Origin: Mucilaginibacter conchicola
GTDB lineage: Bacteria; Bacteroidota; Bacteroidia; Sphingobacteriales; Sphingobacteriaceae
Direction: 5' to 3'
NCBI RefSeq assembly: GCF_003432115.1
Contig: NZ_QWDC01000003.1
Location: forward strand, 620,001-684,000
Length of the DNA: 64,000 nucleotides
The notes below the pieces were generated by a model, which was not told the DNA's origin, searched no databases, and was given only the letters and a program-made list of their open reading frames with translations. The position numbers and the translations under genes are program-made. Positions 24,358 through 32,000 of the stretch are shown piece by piece. Every line of letters begins with the position of its first letter. Position 1 is the stretch's first letter.

Positions 24358-25038
24358 TCAGCGCTTCCTCACCCTGCTGAGTGTTTCCGGCTTTATACCC
24401 AGATAGGAAGCCAGCATATTCTGAGAGAAACGCTGGATATATTCAGGATAACAGCTGATCAGGTCATGGTATCTTTCTTCTGCTGTCATGCTTATTGCCG
24501 CATGTATCCTTTTTTGCGTAGCGATCGCGAGCTGCTTGTTCTGCAAACGCGTCATTTCGGCTACAGCGGGAATTGCCTGCCCCAGCGCGTCGAGCTGCCC
24601 CGGAGTGAACTGGACGATATGGGTTTTCTCAATGGCTTCGATATTGTAGATCGATGATGTTTGCAGGCCCATGCTCTCTCGGTCTGCAATCCAGCTGTTC
24701 TCTGTACTTAATACGATGATCGCTTCGTGTCCCCGCTCATTGACCGAGTACATCTTCAGGGCGCCATTCGTGACAAAATTCATGTACCTGCAGACATCTC
24801 CTTCCTGCAGAAGGTACTGTCTTTTTCGAAGTGTCTTGAATTTGGCAGCCTGTAGAAGGAGGGATATATCCTCTTCCGACAACCTTATACCGGTAAGCTC
24901 CTGAACATACTTGCAAAGGATCCCGAATGAGTCATCCTTTATATCCTGATCGCAGATAAATTTGCTGCCCGGGACAGGTCTTAAGCCTGCGGCCGCAAGG
25001 CCTAAGGCAGGAATTATTTTTGACGCTTCCATAATCAC
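24358..25038 (-). CDS. Crp/Fnr family transcriptional regulator
   Basis: 226 residues. A cyclic-nucleotide-binding-like beta-roll spans about 45-160 (RKRQYLLQEGDVCRYMNFVTNGALKMY), followed by the dimer helix and a C-terminal winged HTH (FSQNMLASYLGIKPETLSRVRKR). The recognition helix has ExxSR as in FNR, which reads TTGA half-sites, rather than the CRP RExxR type. About 35 residues precede the usual start. The FNR [4Fe-4S] cysteine pattern is absent, so the signal is not obviously oxygen. It is the only such gene in the window and the natural candidate for binding the TTGAY-N4-RTCAA pairs at 7, 15.8, 22.9 and 23.7 kb. Confidence 0.92.
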   Translation of the reverse strand: MIMEASKIIPALGLAAAGLRPVPGSKFICDQDIKDDSFGILCKYVQELTGIRLSEEDISLLLQAAKFKTLRKRQYLLQEGDVCRYMNFVTNGALKMYSVNERGHEAIIVLSTENSWIADRESMGLQTSSIYNIEAIEKTHIVQFTPGQLDALGQAIPAVAEMTRLQNKQLAIATQKRIHAAISMTAEERYHDLISCYPEYIQRFSQNMLASYLGIKPETLSRVRKR

Positions 25039-25079
25039 AGATATTTATAAGTTCCCTTATGCCAAAATAAATGCCACTG

Positions 25080-25110
25080 ATTTAAAATATTGTATATCAG
25101 TATTTTAAAT
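25080..25110. promoter_or_regulatory. Inverted repeat upstream of the Crp/Fnr gene
   Basis: ATTTAAAATA (25080-25089) and TATTTTAAAT (25101-25110) form a perfect 10-bp inverted repeat with an 11-bp spacer, 42 bp upstream of the Crp/Fnr start. It differs from the TTGAY boxes. It could be an operator or simply A/T-rich promoter DNA. The 398-bp spacer 25039-25436 also holds a terminator (25304-25325) and a palindrome (25354-25369). Confidence 0.4.
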
Positions 25111-25303
25111 TTATGTCTGGTTGATTATTCTACTTTATATCGCCGAACGACTTCATCTCATCGAATCCGGATGCCTGCAATTTCTCTTTTATGTGTTCAG
25201 CCCCTGCGGTTCGGTGTTCTTCATAAAATGCAACGGACTTTACTTAAGTTCCGTGACCTGAAAAGATATAGATCTGTCGAAGTCCCATGGACACATAAAA
25301 GAA

Positions 25304-25325
25304 AAGCCGGGCGTTAACCCGGCTT
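25304..25325 (-). terminator. Terminator for the NAD(P)-binding protein gene
   Basis: AAGCCGGG (25304-25311) pairs with CCCGGCTT (25318-25325). On the minus strand it is followed by TTTTCTTTTATG, a usable T-tract, 112 bp past the stop of the gene at 25437. Confidence 0.6.
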
Positions 25326-25353
25326 CTGAAGGCGATGCTGCCGGCACAGAAAG

Positions 25354-25369
25354 ATTCTACATGTAGAAT
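25354..25369. repeat. 16-bp perfect palindrome
   Basis: ATTCTACATGTAGAAT reads the same on both strands. It lies between the terminator and the end of the NAD(P)-binding protein gene, an unusual place for an operator. No second copy was noticed in the window. Confidence 0.5.
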
Positions 25370-25436
25370 AGGAAACTAAGAAAAAAATGAAAAAACCAGG
25401 ACCTTCCTGATAACGACAGGCATCAGCCATCACTTA

Positions 25437-26192
25437 TTATTGACCGACTTTTTGGAAATGCTCTTCAAACCACGGAGAGAATGCCTGGGCAGATGTCCAG
25501 TCTGCTGACTCAGGAGACAAACGGTCGTCAGTGACCGGTACACCGTCATAACCAACTTTCTCGTCGGCAACCACTTTCCTGTCATCGTTATTTTTCCTGA
25601 GATAGCTGGCAACGATATCCGGTAAACCGTAGCGTTCGGGACCCGCTATATTGATGATACGGTTAAGCGGCGCTGCAGTAACAACTTCCGCCAGTTTAAA
25701 GGCCACATCCCTTGACGCTATGGGCTGAACGATGGCCGGGGTGATGTGGACAGTTCCATCCTGCTCATACATATTCGCGAGCGCCCCCATAAACTCATAA
25801 AATTGAGTAGCCCTGACAATGGTATACGGGATGCCGCTTTGGACAGCGATGGTTTCCTGAATCTCTTTTGCGCGGAAATAGTTGCTGCCCGTAAGTTTGG
25901 GCGTACCTACGATAGATAAAACCACATAATGCCTGATCCCCGCTTTTTTTGCTGCTGCTGCAAGATTATTGCCCGATTGTTCAAAGAAAGTCAGCGATTC
26001 ATTGTAAACGGGTGAATTTGAAACATCGATCAAAGCATCTGCGCCTGACAATGCATCGTCAAGCCCTTCTCCGGTGATGCTGTTAATACCTTTCGCCGGA
26101 GATGCAGCTAATGTTTCATGACCGAGTGACTGAAGCTTGTCAACAAGCTGGGCACCGATAAGACCGGTACCGCCGATTACTACTATTTTCAT
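25437..26192 (-). CDS. NAD(P)-binding Rossmann protein, NmrA/atypical SDR type (copy 1)
   Basis: 251 residues of an atypical short-chain dehydrogenase. It has the N-terminal GGTGLIG nucleotide loop (MKIVVIGGTGLIGAQ), the HYVVLSIVG strand, YFRAKEIQE in place of the YxxxK active-site motif, and the SGIPYTIVRATQFYEF segment seen in NmrA-like and quinone-reductase-2-like proteins. It probably binds NAD(P)H and may reduce a quinone-like substrate or act as a redox sensor. A paralog at 55787-56536 shares the whole layout. Both copies lie directly downstream of a secreted cupin gene, here with a 215-bp spacer containing a hairpin. Confidence 0.88.
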   Translation of the reverse strand: MKIVVIGGTGLIGAQLVDKLQSLGHETLAASPAKGINSITGEGLDDALSGADALIDVSNSPVYNESLTFFEQSGNNLAAAAKKAGIRHYVVLSIVGTPKLTGSNYFRAKEIQETIAVQSGIPYTIVRATQFYEFMGALANMYEQDGTVHITPAIVQPIASRDVAFKLAEVVTAAPLNRIINIAGPERYGLPDIVASYLRKNNDDRKVVADEKVGYDGVPVTDDRLSPESADWTSAQAFSPWFEEHFQKVGQ

Positions 26193-26370
26193 ATTAAGAT
26201 ATTTTAATGCCTTCGTTCAATCGAATGCATTGTGGTACGGTTACGATTTCAAGTTGCGTTCCATTTTGTTAAATTATTGCACATCAGTATGTTATGTAAC
26301 ACATGGTCTCCTGCAGGTTACTGCATATCGCGGATGTACCTTTGCCTGACGATATACAGTACCTGTGAAG

Positions 26371-26400
26371 GCCGTAAAGCCCTGTCTCAGACTTTACGGC
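26371..26400. terminator. Hairpin between cupin and NAD(P)-binding genes
   Basis: GCCGTAAAG (26371-26379) pairs with CTTTACGGC (26392-26400) directly after the cupin stop at 26408. The T-tract on the minus strand is poor, so it may attenuate rather than terminate transcription toward the gene at 26192. Confidence 0.5.
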
Positions 26401-26407
26401 TTCAGTG

Positions 26408-26833
26408 TTATTTCTTCTCCGGTACCAGGAAGGGCTTTCCGTTATCTCCGATAAACATCGCAAGCAGTTTTGCCGGTTTGGTCTTGCTGACGTTCCGCGT
26501 ACCATTATGCAGGCCGTTCGGTTCTTCGTAGAAGGCTTCCCCTTTTTTATAACGGTATTTTTTTCCTTCGAAAGTCGATTCCAGTTCGCCCTCAAGTACG
26601 TATCCGAAAGTCGGAATAGGGTGACGGTGGGCTGATGAGCTTTCACCCGGGGCAAAATTTACGACCACCAGTTTAAACTCCTGGTTGTTCAGCGAAGCGG
26701 TGTTCAGCACTTTTGAAAAAATGACCTTAGGAGGTGTCGCAGTTACATCCGGCATATCCATTTTATGCTGGGCCCTTGCACTGATCACGAACAGGCTGCA
26801 TGCAGCCAGTAAAGTTAATTTTACCTTTTTCAT
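26408..26833 (-). CDS. Exported cupin-domain protein (copy 1)
   Basis: About 141 residues from the ATG at 26833 (MKKVKLTLLAAC), which gives a Sec signal peptide ending near ARAQ. The mature part is one cupin barrel. Motif 1 is SSAHRHPIPTFGYVLEGELE with two metal-type histidines, and motif 2 is EEPNGLHNGTRN with a third. Single-domain cupins of this kind are periplasmic and of unknown chemistry. The paralog at 55301-55732 is nearly identical across the barrel. Followed by an NAD(P)-binding protein gene in both places. The region upstream leads to the sigma-54 activator at 26919, same strand. Confidence 0.88.
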   Translation of the reverse strand: MKKVKLTLLAACSLFVISARAQHKMDMPDVTATPPKVIFSKVLNTASLNNQEFKLVVVNFAPGESSSAHRHPIPTFGYVLEGELESTFEGKKYRYKKGEAFYEEPNGLHNGTRNVSKTKPAKLLAMFIGDNGKPFLVPEKK

Positions 26834-26918
26834 ATATGTATGTATCAAGTTTTTCTGCAGGCGACATTGCCCGCAGGATTGAATGATCTTTCAGCAGAAA
26901 CAGAATTGTATGCGGTCG

Positions 26919-29597
26919 TTAGCTGGTATGCCCTCGCCTGATACCCAGTCTTTTCATTTTTGAGTTCAGTGTCGTAGGCGGGACACCGAGTATATCCGCG
27001 GCATTGCCTTTGCCTGCGATCCGTCCCGCGCAGTAATTGAGTACATTCAGAATGTGCTCCCTTTCGTTCTCATCGATCGTTTTTAATGCAAACTGTGCCT
27101 CCTCGTCCGGAATATTTACCGAATCATCTTTAACCACCGGAAGCGGAATATGCCTGATGGTGTTGTCGCTGGCCAGCAGGATACTTCGTTCTATCATATG
27201 TTCCAGCTCACGGATATTTCCCGGCCATCCGTACCGCTTGAGATCTTCAAGGGCTTTAGGACCGATCCCGGTGATTTGTTTTCCGCATCTCTTGCTGTAC
27301 TTTTCTATAAAATGTTTCACGAGCATCTCAATATCGTCCCGGCGCTGCCTGAGCGGCGGGAGATCAATCGGGAAAATATTCAGCCGGTAGTAAAGATCTC
27401 TCCGGAATCTGCCTGCAGCCATTTCTTCTTCCAGATTCCGGTTGGTAGCGGCAACGATCCTGACGTCTACGCCGATCGTCGTCCTGCCGCCGACACGTTC
27501 TATTTCTTTTTCCTGAAGAGCGCGGAGTAGTTTTACCTGAAGGTCAAGCGGCATCTCACCGACCTCGTCGAGGAACAGTGTGCTGCCGCTGGCAAGTTCG
27601 AACTTGCCTAACCTGCGCTCTGTCGCGCCGGTGAAGCTTCCTTTTTCATGACCGAAAAGCTCACTTTCGATCAGATTGGCAGGAATCGCCGCGCAGTTCA
27701 CTTTGATCATTACCTTGTCTTTTCTCGGCGAGTTATTGTGTATTGCGCGGGCGAAAAGCTCTTTGCCAGTGCCGGTCTCTCCTAAAATAAGTACCGTGCT
27801 GCTTGATTTGGCTACCTGGGATACCAGATGGTAAACACCTTTAAGAGAACTGCTTTCACCGATGATCTCTGAAGTGTTATGAAGAATATTGATCTCCTCT
27901 GCAAGATATTTTTTTTCGACTTCCAGCTGCTGACGATATTTCTCCGTTTCTTTTAGCTGTGCCTCCAGGTCTTTGTGCGCCTGTATATTGGTGATGACGA
28001 TACCTATCTGAGAGCAAAAGCTGTCGAAGATCTGCCGGTCGCGGCTGATGATCCGCATATCGCTGCAGTTCATGACCATGATCCCCGCAATTTTATCACC
28101 AAGCTTTATCGTGGTCCCTACAAGTACATCTTCCGCTGCCAGGCTCAGCAGCTGCTCAAGTACGTTGCTATTGAGGCTGTCATTGGGAAATCTTACCGGC
28201 GCAGAGCTTTTCAGGATCTCATTGTAAAAATCAGAATTCAGCGGTACCGGCCTTTCAGCCATTTCAGCGAAGGCTGCGGTAACGGTAACGGGCTGCTCAT
28301 GATCATAAAAGAAAAGCTCCCCGGTTGCCTGGTCAGCAGAGATCAATAATATGGCAAAGCCTTTTACCTCCAGGAGTTCAGCTATTTGTTTTTTGATGAT
28401 CCGTGACAATGCGCGTTTGTCTTTTGTCATTCTCAGTTCAATCCCGAAAGAGAGCATTGTTGATTTAAATGACAGCAGCTTGTTGACCTGCTGCAGCGCC
28501 ATGACATTTGAAACGGCAACAGAGGCGAGATGTCCTATGCCGGTCATGAGTGCCATCAGGTTTGCGGTCAGTTGCCGCGGTTCTTCAAAAAAGAAGGTAA
28601 GGATGCCGATCGTTCTTTCTTCTGTCCTGAATGCAAGCCCCCATATCATTTTGATCCCGCTTTCCCTGTTTATGCGAAGATAAAGCGGCAGTTCTTCTGC
28701 AGTGTAGGATTGGAGATCAATGCTTACCGGATAGGGTGACGTGCTGATGGTCTTCACGAACTGGTCATTCAGCTCGTAGCTTTTCGATCTGAGGCGTTCG
28801 TAGTCCGGATGATTCCTCGATTTGGACAGCGGATCCAAAAGAAAAAGATTGAACGTTTTCCGGTTTTCGTCATTCATGGCGATGGCGATATGGCTGAAAC
28901 TGAAATAATTTTTTAAGCGTTTGGTCAGTGCCTCATGTAGCTGCGCGTGATCCTTGACTTTTGCGATAGAGGTGCTTACCGCCAGCAACAATTCCCGTTC
29001 CTCCTGTTGTTTCTGAACTTTTTTGTTGATAATGATCCTGCTCACGGCCAGACTGATCTGGTCGAAAAGCAACTGCAGGGATGCGGTATGACCGGAGATC
29101 CCTGTTTTAGTGTTGTTGAATATAAATATACAGAGCCCTGTCAGTTCGGCGCCGTTGCGCAGTTCAAAAAGGTGGCACAAATGCCGGTCGGCTCCGTTTC
29201 CCGGCTTCAGAAAAGGAACTGCATTCTGGGCTGCGATGACCTCATCAAGATCAAAGGGCCATTGCCTGTCTTTATCCGGGAGGTTCTCTCTGTCCAGCGG
29301 TGTTTGAACCAGTGATACAGAGGACCTGAAAACTGCTGAAGCAGGTAAACCGTCCTCTTCTGAAAGCAGATTGTAAAGGGTGCCGGTTTCCGGCAGGAGT
29401 GAAAAGATCGCGAAGTCTTTGGTACCAAGGGCCGGCGAAACAAGTGTTTTCATGAGCTGGTATAACTCTGCTGCAGATTGTATTCCTGCGAGTGCCCGCG
29501 TGAAGCTGGAAAGCGATTCCAGGCGGTCCATCGTATCGGAAAGCCATGAGGCCGGCTCATTCACTGAAGGGTTGGAAATATTTAAAGATTCAGTCAT
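26919..29597 (-). CDS. Sigma-54 activator with GAF-type sensor region and no receiver domain
   Basis: About 892 residues from the ATG at 29597 (MTESLNISNPS); the longer frame through the promoter is rejected. The first 550 residues look like two or three GAF-type sensing domains, then a coiled linker. The AAA+ domain has Walker A GETGTGKELFARA, the sigma-54 contact GSFTGATERR (Ser instead of Ala), Walker B STLFLDEVGEM and DLYYRLNIFPI. A Fis-type HTH closes it (ADILGVPPTTLNSKMKRLG). This is FhlA/NorR-like architecture, sensing a small molecule directly. Divergent to a second sigma-54 activator with which it shares an almost identical HTH end. Confidence 0.92.
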   Translation of the reverse strand: MTESLNISNPSVNEPASWLSDTMDRLESLSSFTRALAGIQSAAELYQLMKTLVSPALGTKDFAIFSLLPETGTLYNLLSEEDGLPASAVFRSSVSLVQTPLDRENLPDKDRQWPFDLDEVIAAQNAVPFLKPGNGADRHLCHLFELRNGAELTGLCIFIFNNTKTGISGHTASLQLLFDQISLAVSRIIINKKVQKQQEERELLLAVSTSIAKVKDHAQLHEALTKRLKNYFSFSHIAIAMNDENRKTFNLFLLDPLSKSRNHPDYERLRSKSYELNDQFVKTISTSPYPVSIDLQSYTAEELPLYLRINRESGIKMIWGLAFRTEERTIGILTFFFEEPRQLTANLMALMTGIGHLASVAVSNVMALQQVNKLLSFKSTMLSFGIELRMTKDKRALSRIIKKQIAELLEVKGFAILLISADQATGELFFYDHEQPVTVTAAFAEMAERPVPLNSDFYNEILKSSAPVRFPNDSLNSNVLEQLLSLAAEDVLVGTTIKLGDKIAGIMVMNCSDMRIISRDRQIFDSFCSQIGIVITNIQAHKDLEAQLKETEKYRQQLEVEKKYLAEEINILHNTSEIIGESSSLKGVYHLVSQVAKSSSTVLILGETGTGKELFARAIHNNSPRKDKVMIKVNCAAIPANLIESELFGHEKGSFTGATERRLGKFELASGSTLFLDEVGEMPLDLQVKLLRALQEKEIERVGGRTTIGVDVRIVAATNRNLEEEMAAGRFRRDLYYRLNIFPIDLPPLRQRRDDIEMLVKHFIEKYSKRCGKQITGIGPKALEDLKRYGWPGNIRELEHMIERSILLASDNTIRHIPLPVVKDDSVNIPDEEAQFALKTIDENEREHILNVLNYCAGRIAGKGNAADILGVPPTTLNSKMKRLGIRRGHTS

Positions 29598-29692
29598 AGT
29601 TTTAGGAAAGATGTGAAATGATTTGATTGCCCAAGCGCTGTAAACCAAAGCTGTGCCATACGCCAAAAAGGTGTAGGAGGAGGGTAATAACA

Positions 29693-29788
29693 CAAAACAG
29701 GCGGTATTTCGTCTGTTTTGAAAAAAGTGGCCGATGATATTTCGTCTGTTTCGGGAATTTAAATCATGCCAGTTTTTGCGAAATATCA
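29693..29788. promoter_or_regulatory. Repeat array between two sigma-54 activators
   Basis: Within the 432-bp divergent spacer (29598-30029) a 14-bp direct repeat TATTTCGTCTGTTT occurs at 29705-29718 and 29738-29751, 33 bp apart. CAAAACAG (29693-29700) is inverted at 29713-29720. TGATATTTCG (29735-29744) is inverted as CGAAATATCA at 29779-29788. Such clustered repeats are typical of activator-binding sites. The GATATTTCG core recurs at 38880 and 50628. Confidence 0.65.
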
Positions 29789-30029
29789 CGGACAGTCGAT
29801 CCACTGAGAAACCTCAGGAAAAGGTTTTGAAAACCTGCAATAAATTGCCGACTTTAGTTCATGTTTACATCATTTACGAATATTTATCATGCGGTAAGAA
29901 TGCTTCCAACAAACGTTCTGAACCCAGGGACATGACAAAAAAGCTGTTTAAACCAGTTTATCTGTCATCTGAAAGGGTAAGATCTTCATTACGGAACAGC
30001 ATCTCCCTTTCATGATTTTGGTGCCATTT

Positions 30030-31937
30030 ATGAAAAAAATATTGATTGTCGAAGACGAGTACCTTGTATCTCAGCATATCAAATCAGTGCTCAGAAATTC
30101 GGGCTTTAAAGTTTGCGGTGTTGCAGATAATGTCGGAGAAGCGCTGTCACTTACAAAAGAGCATTTGCCTGATCTGGTCCTCGTTGATATTCAGCTGAAA
30201 GGTGAGCTTTCGGGGATAGATTTTGCCCGCAGTCTTGCTTCGGAAAACATTCCGTTTGTATTTCTGACAGCGAACTTTGAAGGTAATACACTCGAAAAAG
30301 CAAAAGAAACATTACCGCTGGGCTTTATTGTTAAACCGTTCCGTGAATTCGATCTGCTGACTACCCTGGATGTTGCGTTCTACCGGCACCAGCATATGAT
30401 GGATTCGCGGTATAAAGAAGAACTTGACCTTGACAGGAAACTGCGCGCCGCCATCGATACAGTCAAAGACGAGAAGACCCTGCTGATCAGGATAGCCGAG
30501 GTTTTTCAGCCGCATATACCATTTGACTACTTCAATATCGTTACTCCGCCCCGTGGCAGATCATCGGAAATTCATTCGGGCCTTTTAAGGGTTGGCTTTG
30601 AAGAATACCAGTACATAGGGGACGAAGGCTTCAGGAATATCGCAGGACAAAGCCAGGGCGCGGATGGTTCGGATGATCTCAGGGAAGATGTTTTCAGCAG
30701 GCCGAAGATCTACAGCGATACGGATATTGAGCATCTGTTCAGTCCGAGTTCGCGGAGCAAACTTCTTTGCGGGATATATGACCTGCGGTCCGCGATCCTG
30801 TTTCCTGTCGAAACGGAAAGCATGGAAAAGTTCCGGATCGAATTTTATAACCGACGGTCAAATATTTACAGTCAGCATCACCTCGTCCTCCTGAATCGTA
30901 TCCAGGCGGTATTACACGATATGTTCTCCCGCAAAGTTCCAGTGTCAACATTGAAAACCGAATTGAAAAAGCGCGGGACAGAAACTGCTGCCACCGGGGA
31001 TTTTGATGGAATGGTCGGTACCAGTTCTGCAATGTTGTCTGTACTCGATAAGATCGAGATCGTCGCGCCGCTTGATACCTCTGTCCTTATACTGGGTGAA
31101 AGCGGTACGGGTAAGGAAAGAGTAGCGAGAAGTATACACGTACGTTCGGGCCGTAAGGACAAGCCTTTTGTAATTGTCAATTGCGCATCTTTACCGATTA
31201 ATCTTGTTGAAAGTGAATTGTTTGGTCACGAGAAAGGCGCTTTTACAGGAGCAGTTGAAAAAAGAGAAGGGAAGTTTGAGATCGCGAACGGCGGGACAAT
31301 ATTTCTGGATGAGATCGGCGAACTGACCATGGACGTGCAGGTAAAGCTGCTGAGAGTCCTGCAGGAACAGGAGATCGACAGGATCGGCGGGAGGGCACCG
31401 ATAAAGATCGACGTCAGGATCCTCGCAGCAACTAACCGCGATCTTGAGATCGAGATGGAGAACGGTCGGTTCAGGCTGGATCTGTACTACAGGCTTTTCG
31501 TTTTTCCGGTGAGCGTGCCTGCGCTGAGGGAGCGCGTGGAAGATATCGTGTTGCTGACAGATTTTTTTGTCACACGTTATGCACAGCGTTACAAAAAAGC
31601 AGTGACCGGTGTTTCCGAAGAGCTTCTGGAAAAAATGATGAACTACACCTGGCCCGGCAATGTGCGTGAACTTGAACACTTTATCGAAAGGTCCCTGCTG
31701 ATGACAAAAGGAACTATCATTACAGATGCTGAGATTCCAAAGCAAGGGAGAGTGATACTTCCCCTAACAGAATCTCCTGCAAAGATCAAAACTATCGATG
31801 AGAACGAGAGAGAATACATCATTTCTGTTTTAAGCAGCTGTAACGGAAAGATAAGGGGAATTAATGGCGCTGCAGCGCTGATGGGGCTTCCGCCGACAAC
31901 CCTGCACTCTAAAATGAAGCGGCTGGGGATCCGGTAA
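30030..31937 (+). CDS. Response regulator of the sigma-54 activator (NtrC) class
   Basis: About 635 residues from the ATG at 30030 (MKKILIVEDEY). A receiver domain (1-120) has the acidic pair EDE, phospho-acceptor Asp in LVLVDIQLKG and Lys in IVKPF. A middle region of about 190 residues, possibly GAF-like, follows. The AAA+ domain carries GESGTGKERVARS, GAFTGAVEKR and GTIFLDEIGEL. The Fis-type HTH ends it (ALMGLPPTTLHSKMKRLG). The long middle region is unusual for NtrC-type regulators. The TPR histidine kinase 63 bp downstream is the probable partner. The recognition helix closely resembles that of the divergent activator, so both may bind the same sites. Confidence 0.94.
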   Translation: MKKILIVEDEYLVSQHIKSVLRNSGFKVCGVADNVGEALSLTKEHLPDLVLVDIQLKGELSGIDFARSLASENIPFVFLTANFEGNTLEKAKETLPLGFIVKPFREFDLLTTLDVAFYRHQHMMDSRYKEELDLDRKLRAAIDTVKDEKTLLIRIAEVFQPHIPFDYFNIVTPPRGRSSEIHSGLLRVGFEEYQYIGDEGFRNIAGQSQGADGSDDLREDVFSRPKIYSDTDIEHLFSPSSRSKLLCGIYDLRSAILFPVETESMEKFRIEFYNRRSNIYSQHHLVLLNRIQAVLHDMFSRKVPVSTLKTELKKRGTETAATGDFDGMVGTSSAMLSVLDKIEIVAPLDTSVLILGESGTGKERVARSIHVRSGRKDKPFVIVNCASLPINLVESELFGHEKGAFTGAVEKREGKFEIANGGTIFLDEIGELTMDVQVKLLRVLQEQEIDRIGGRAPIKIDVRILAATNRDLEIEMENGRFRLDLYYRLFVFPVSVPALRERVEDIVLLTDFFVTRYAQRYKKAVTGVSEELLEKMMNYTWPGNVRELEHFIERSLLMTKGTIITDAEIPKQGRVILPLTESPAKIKTIDENEREYIISVLSSCNGKIRGINGAAALMGLPPTTLHSKMKRLGIR

Positions 31938-32000
31938 ATACGGGAACGGGCAGATGGTTGTTATCATCATAGCAACAGGTTAAATATGCGTTGACTGAAA

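Noticed and set aside
25090..25317. 75-residue plus-strand frame upstream of the Crp/Fnr gene
   Set aside because: It spans an inverted repeat and terminator stem, has no recognisable start signal and an irregular composition.
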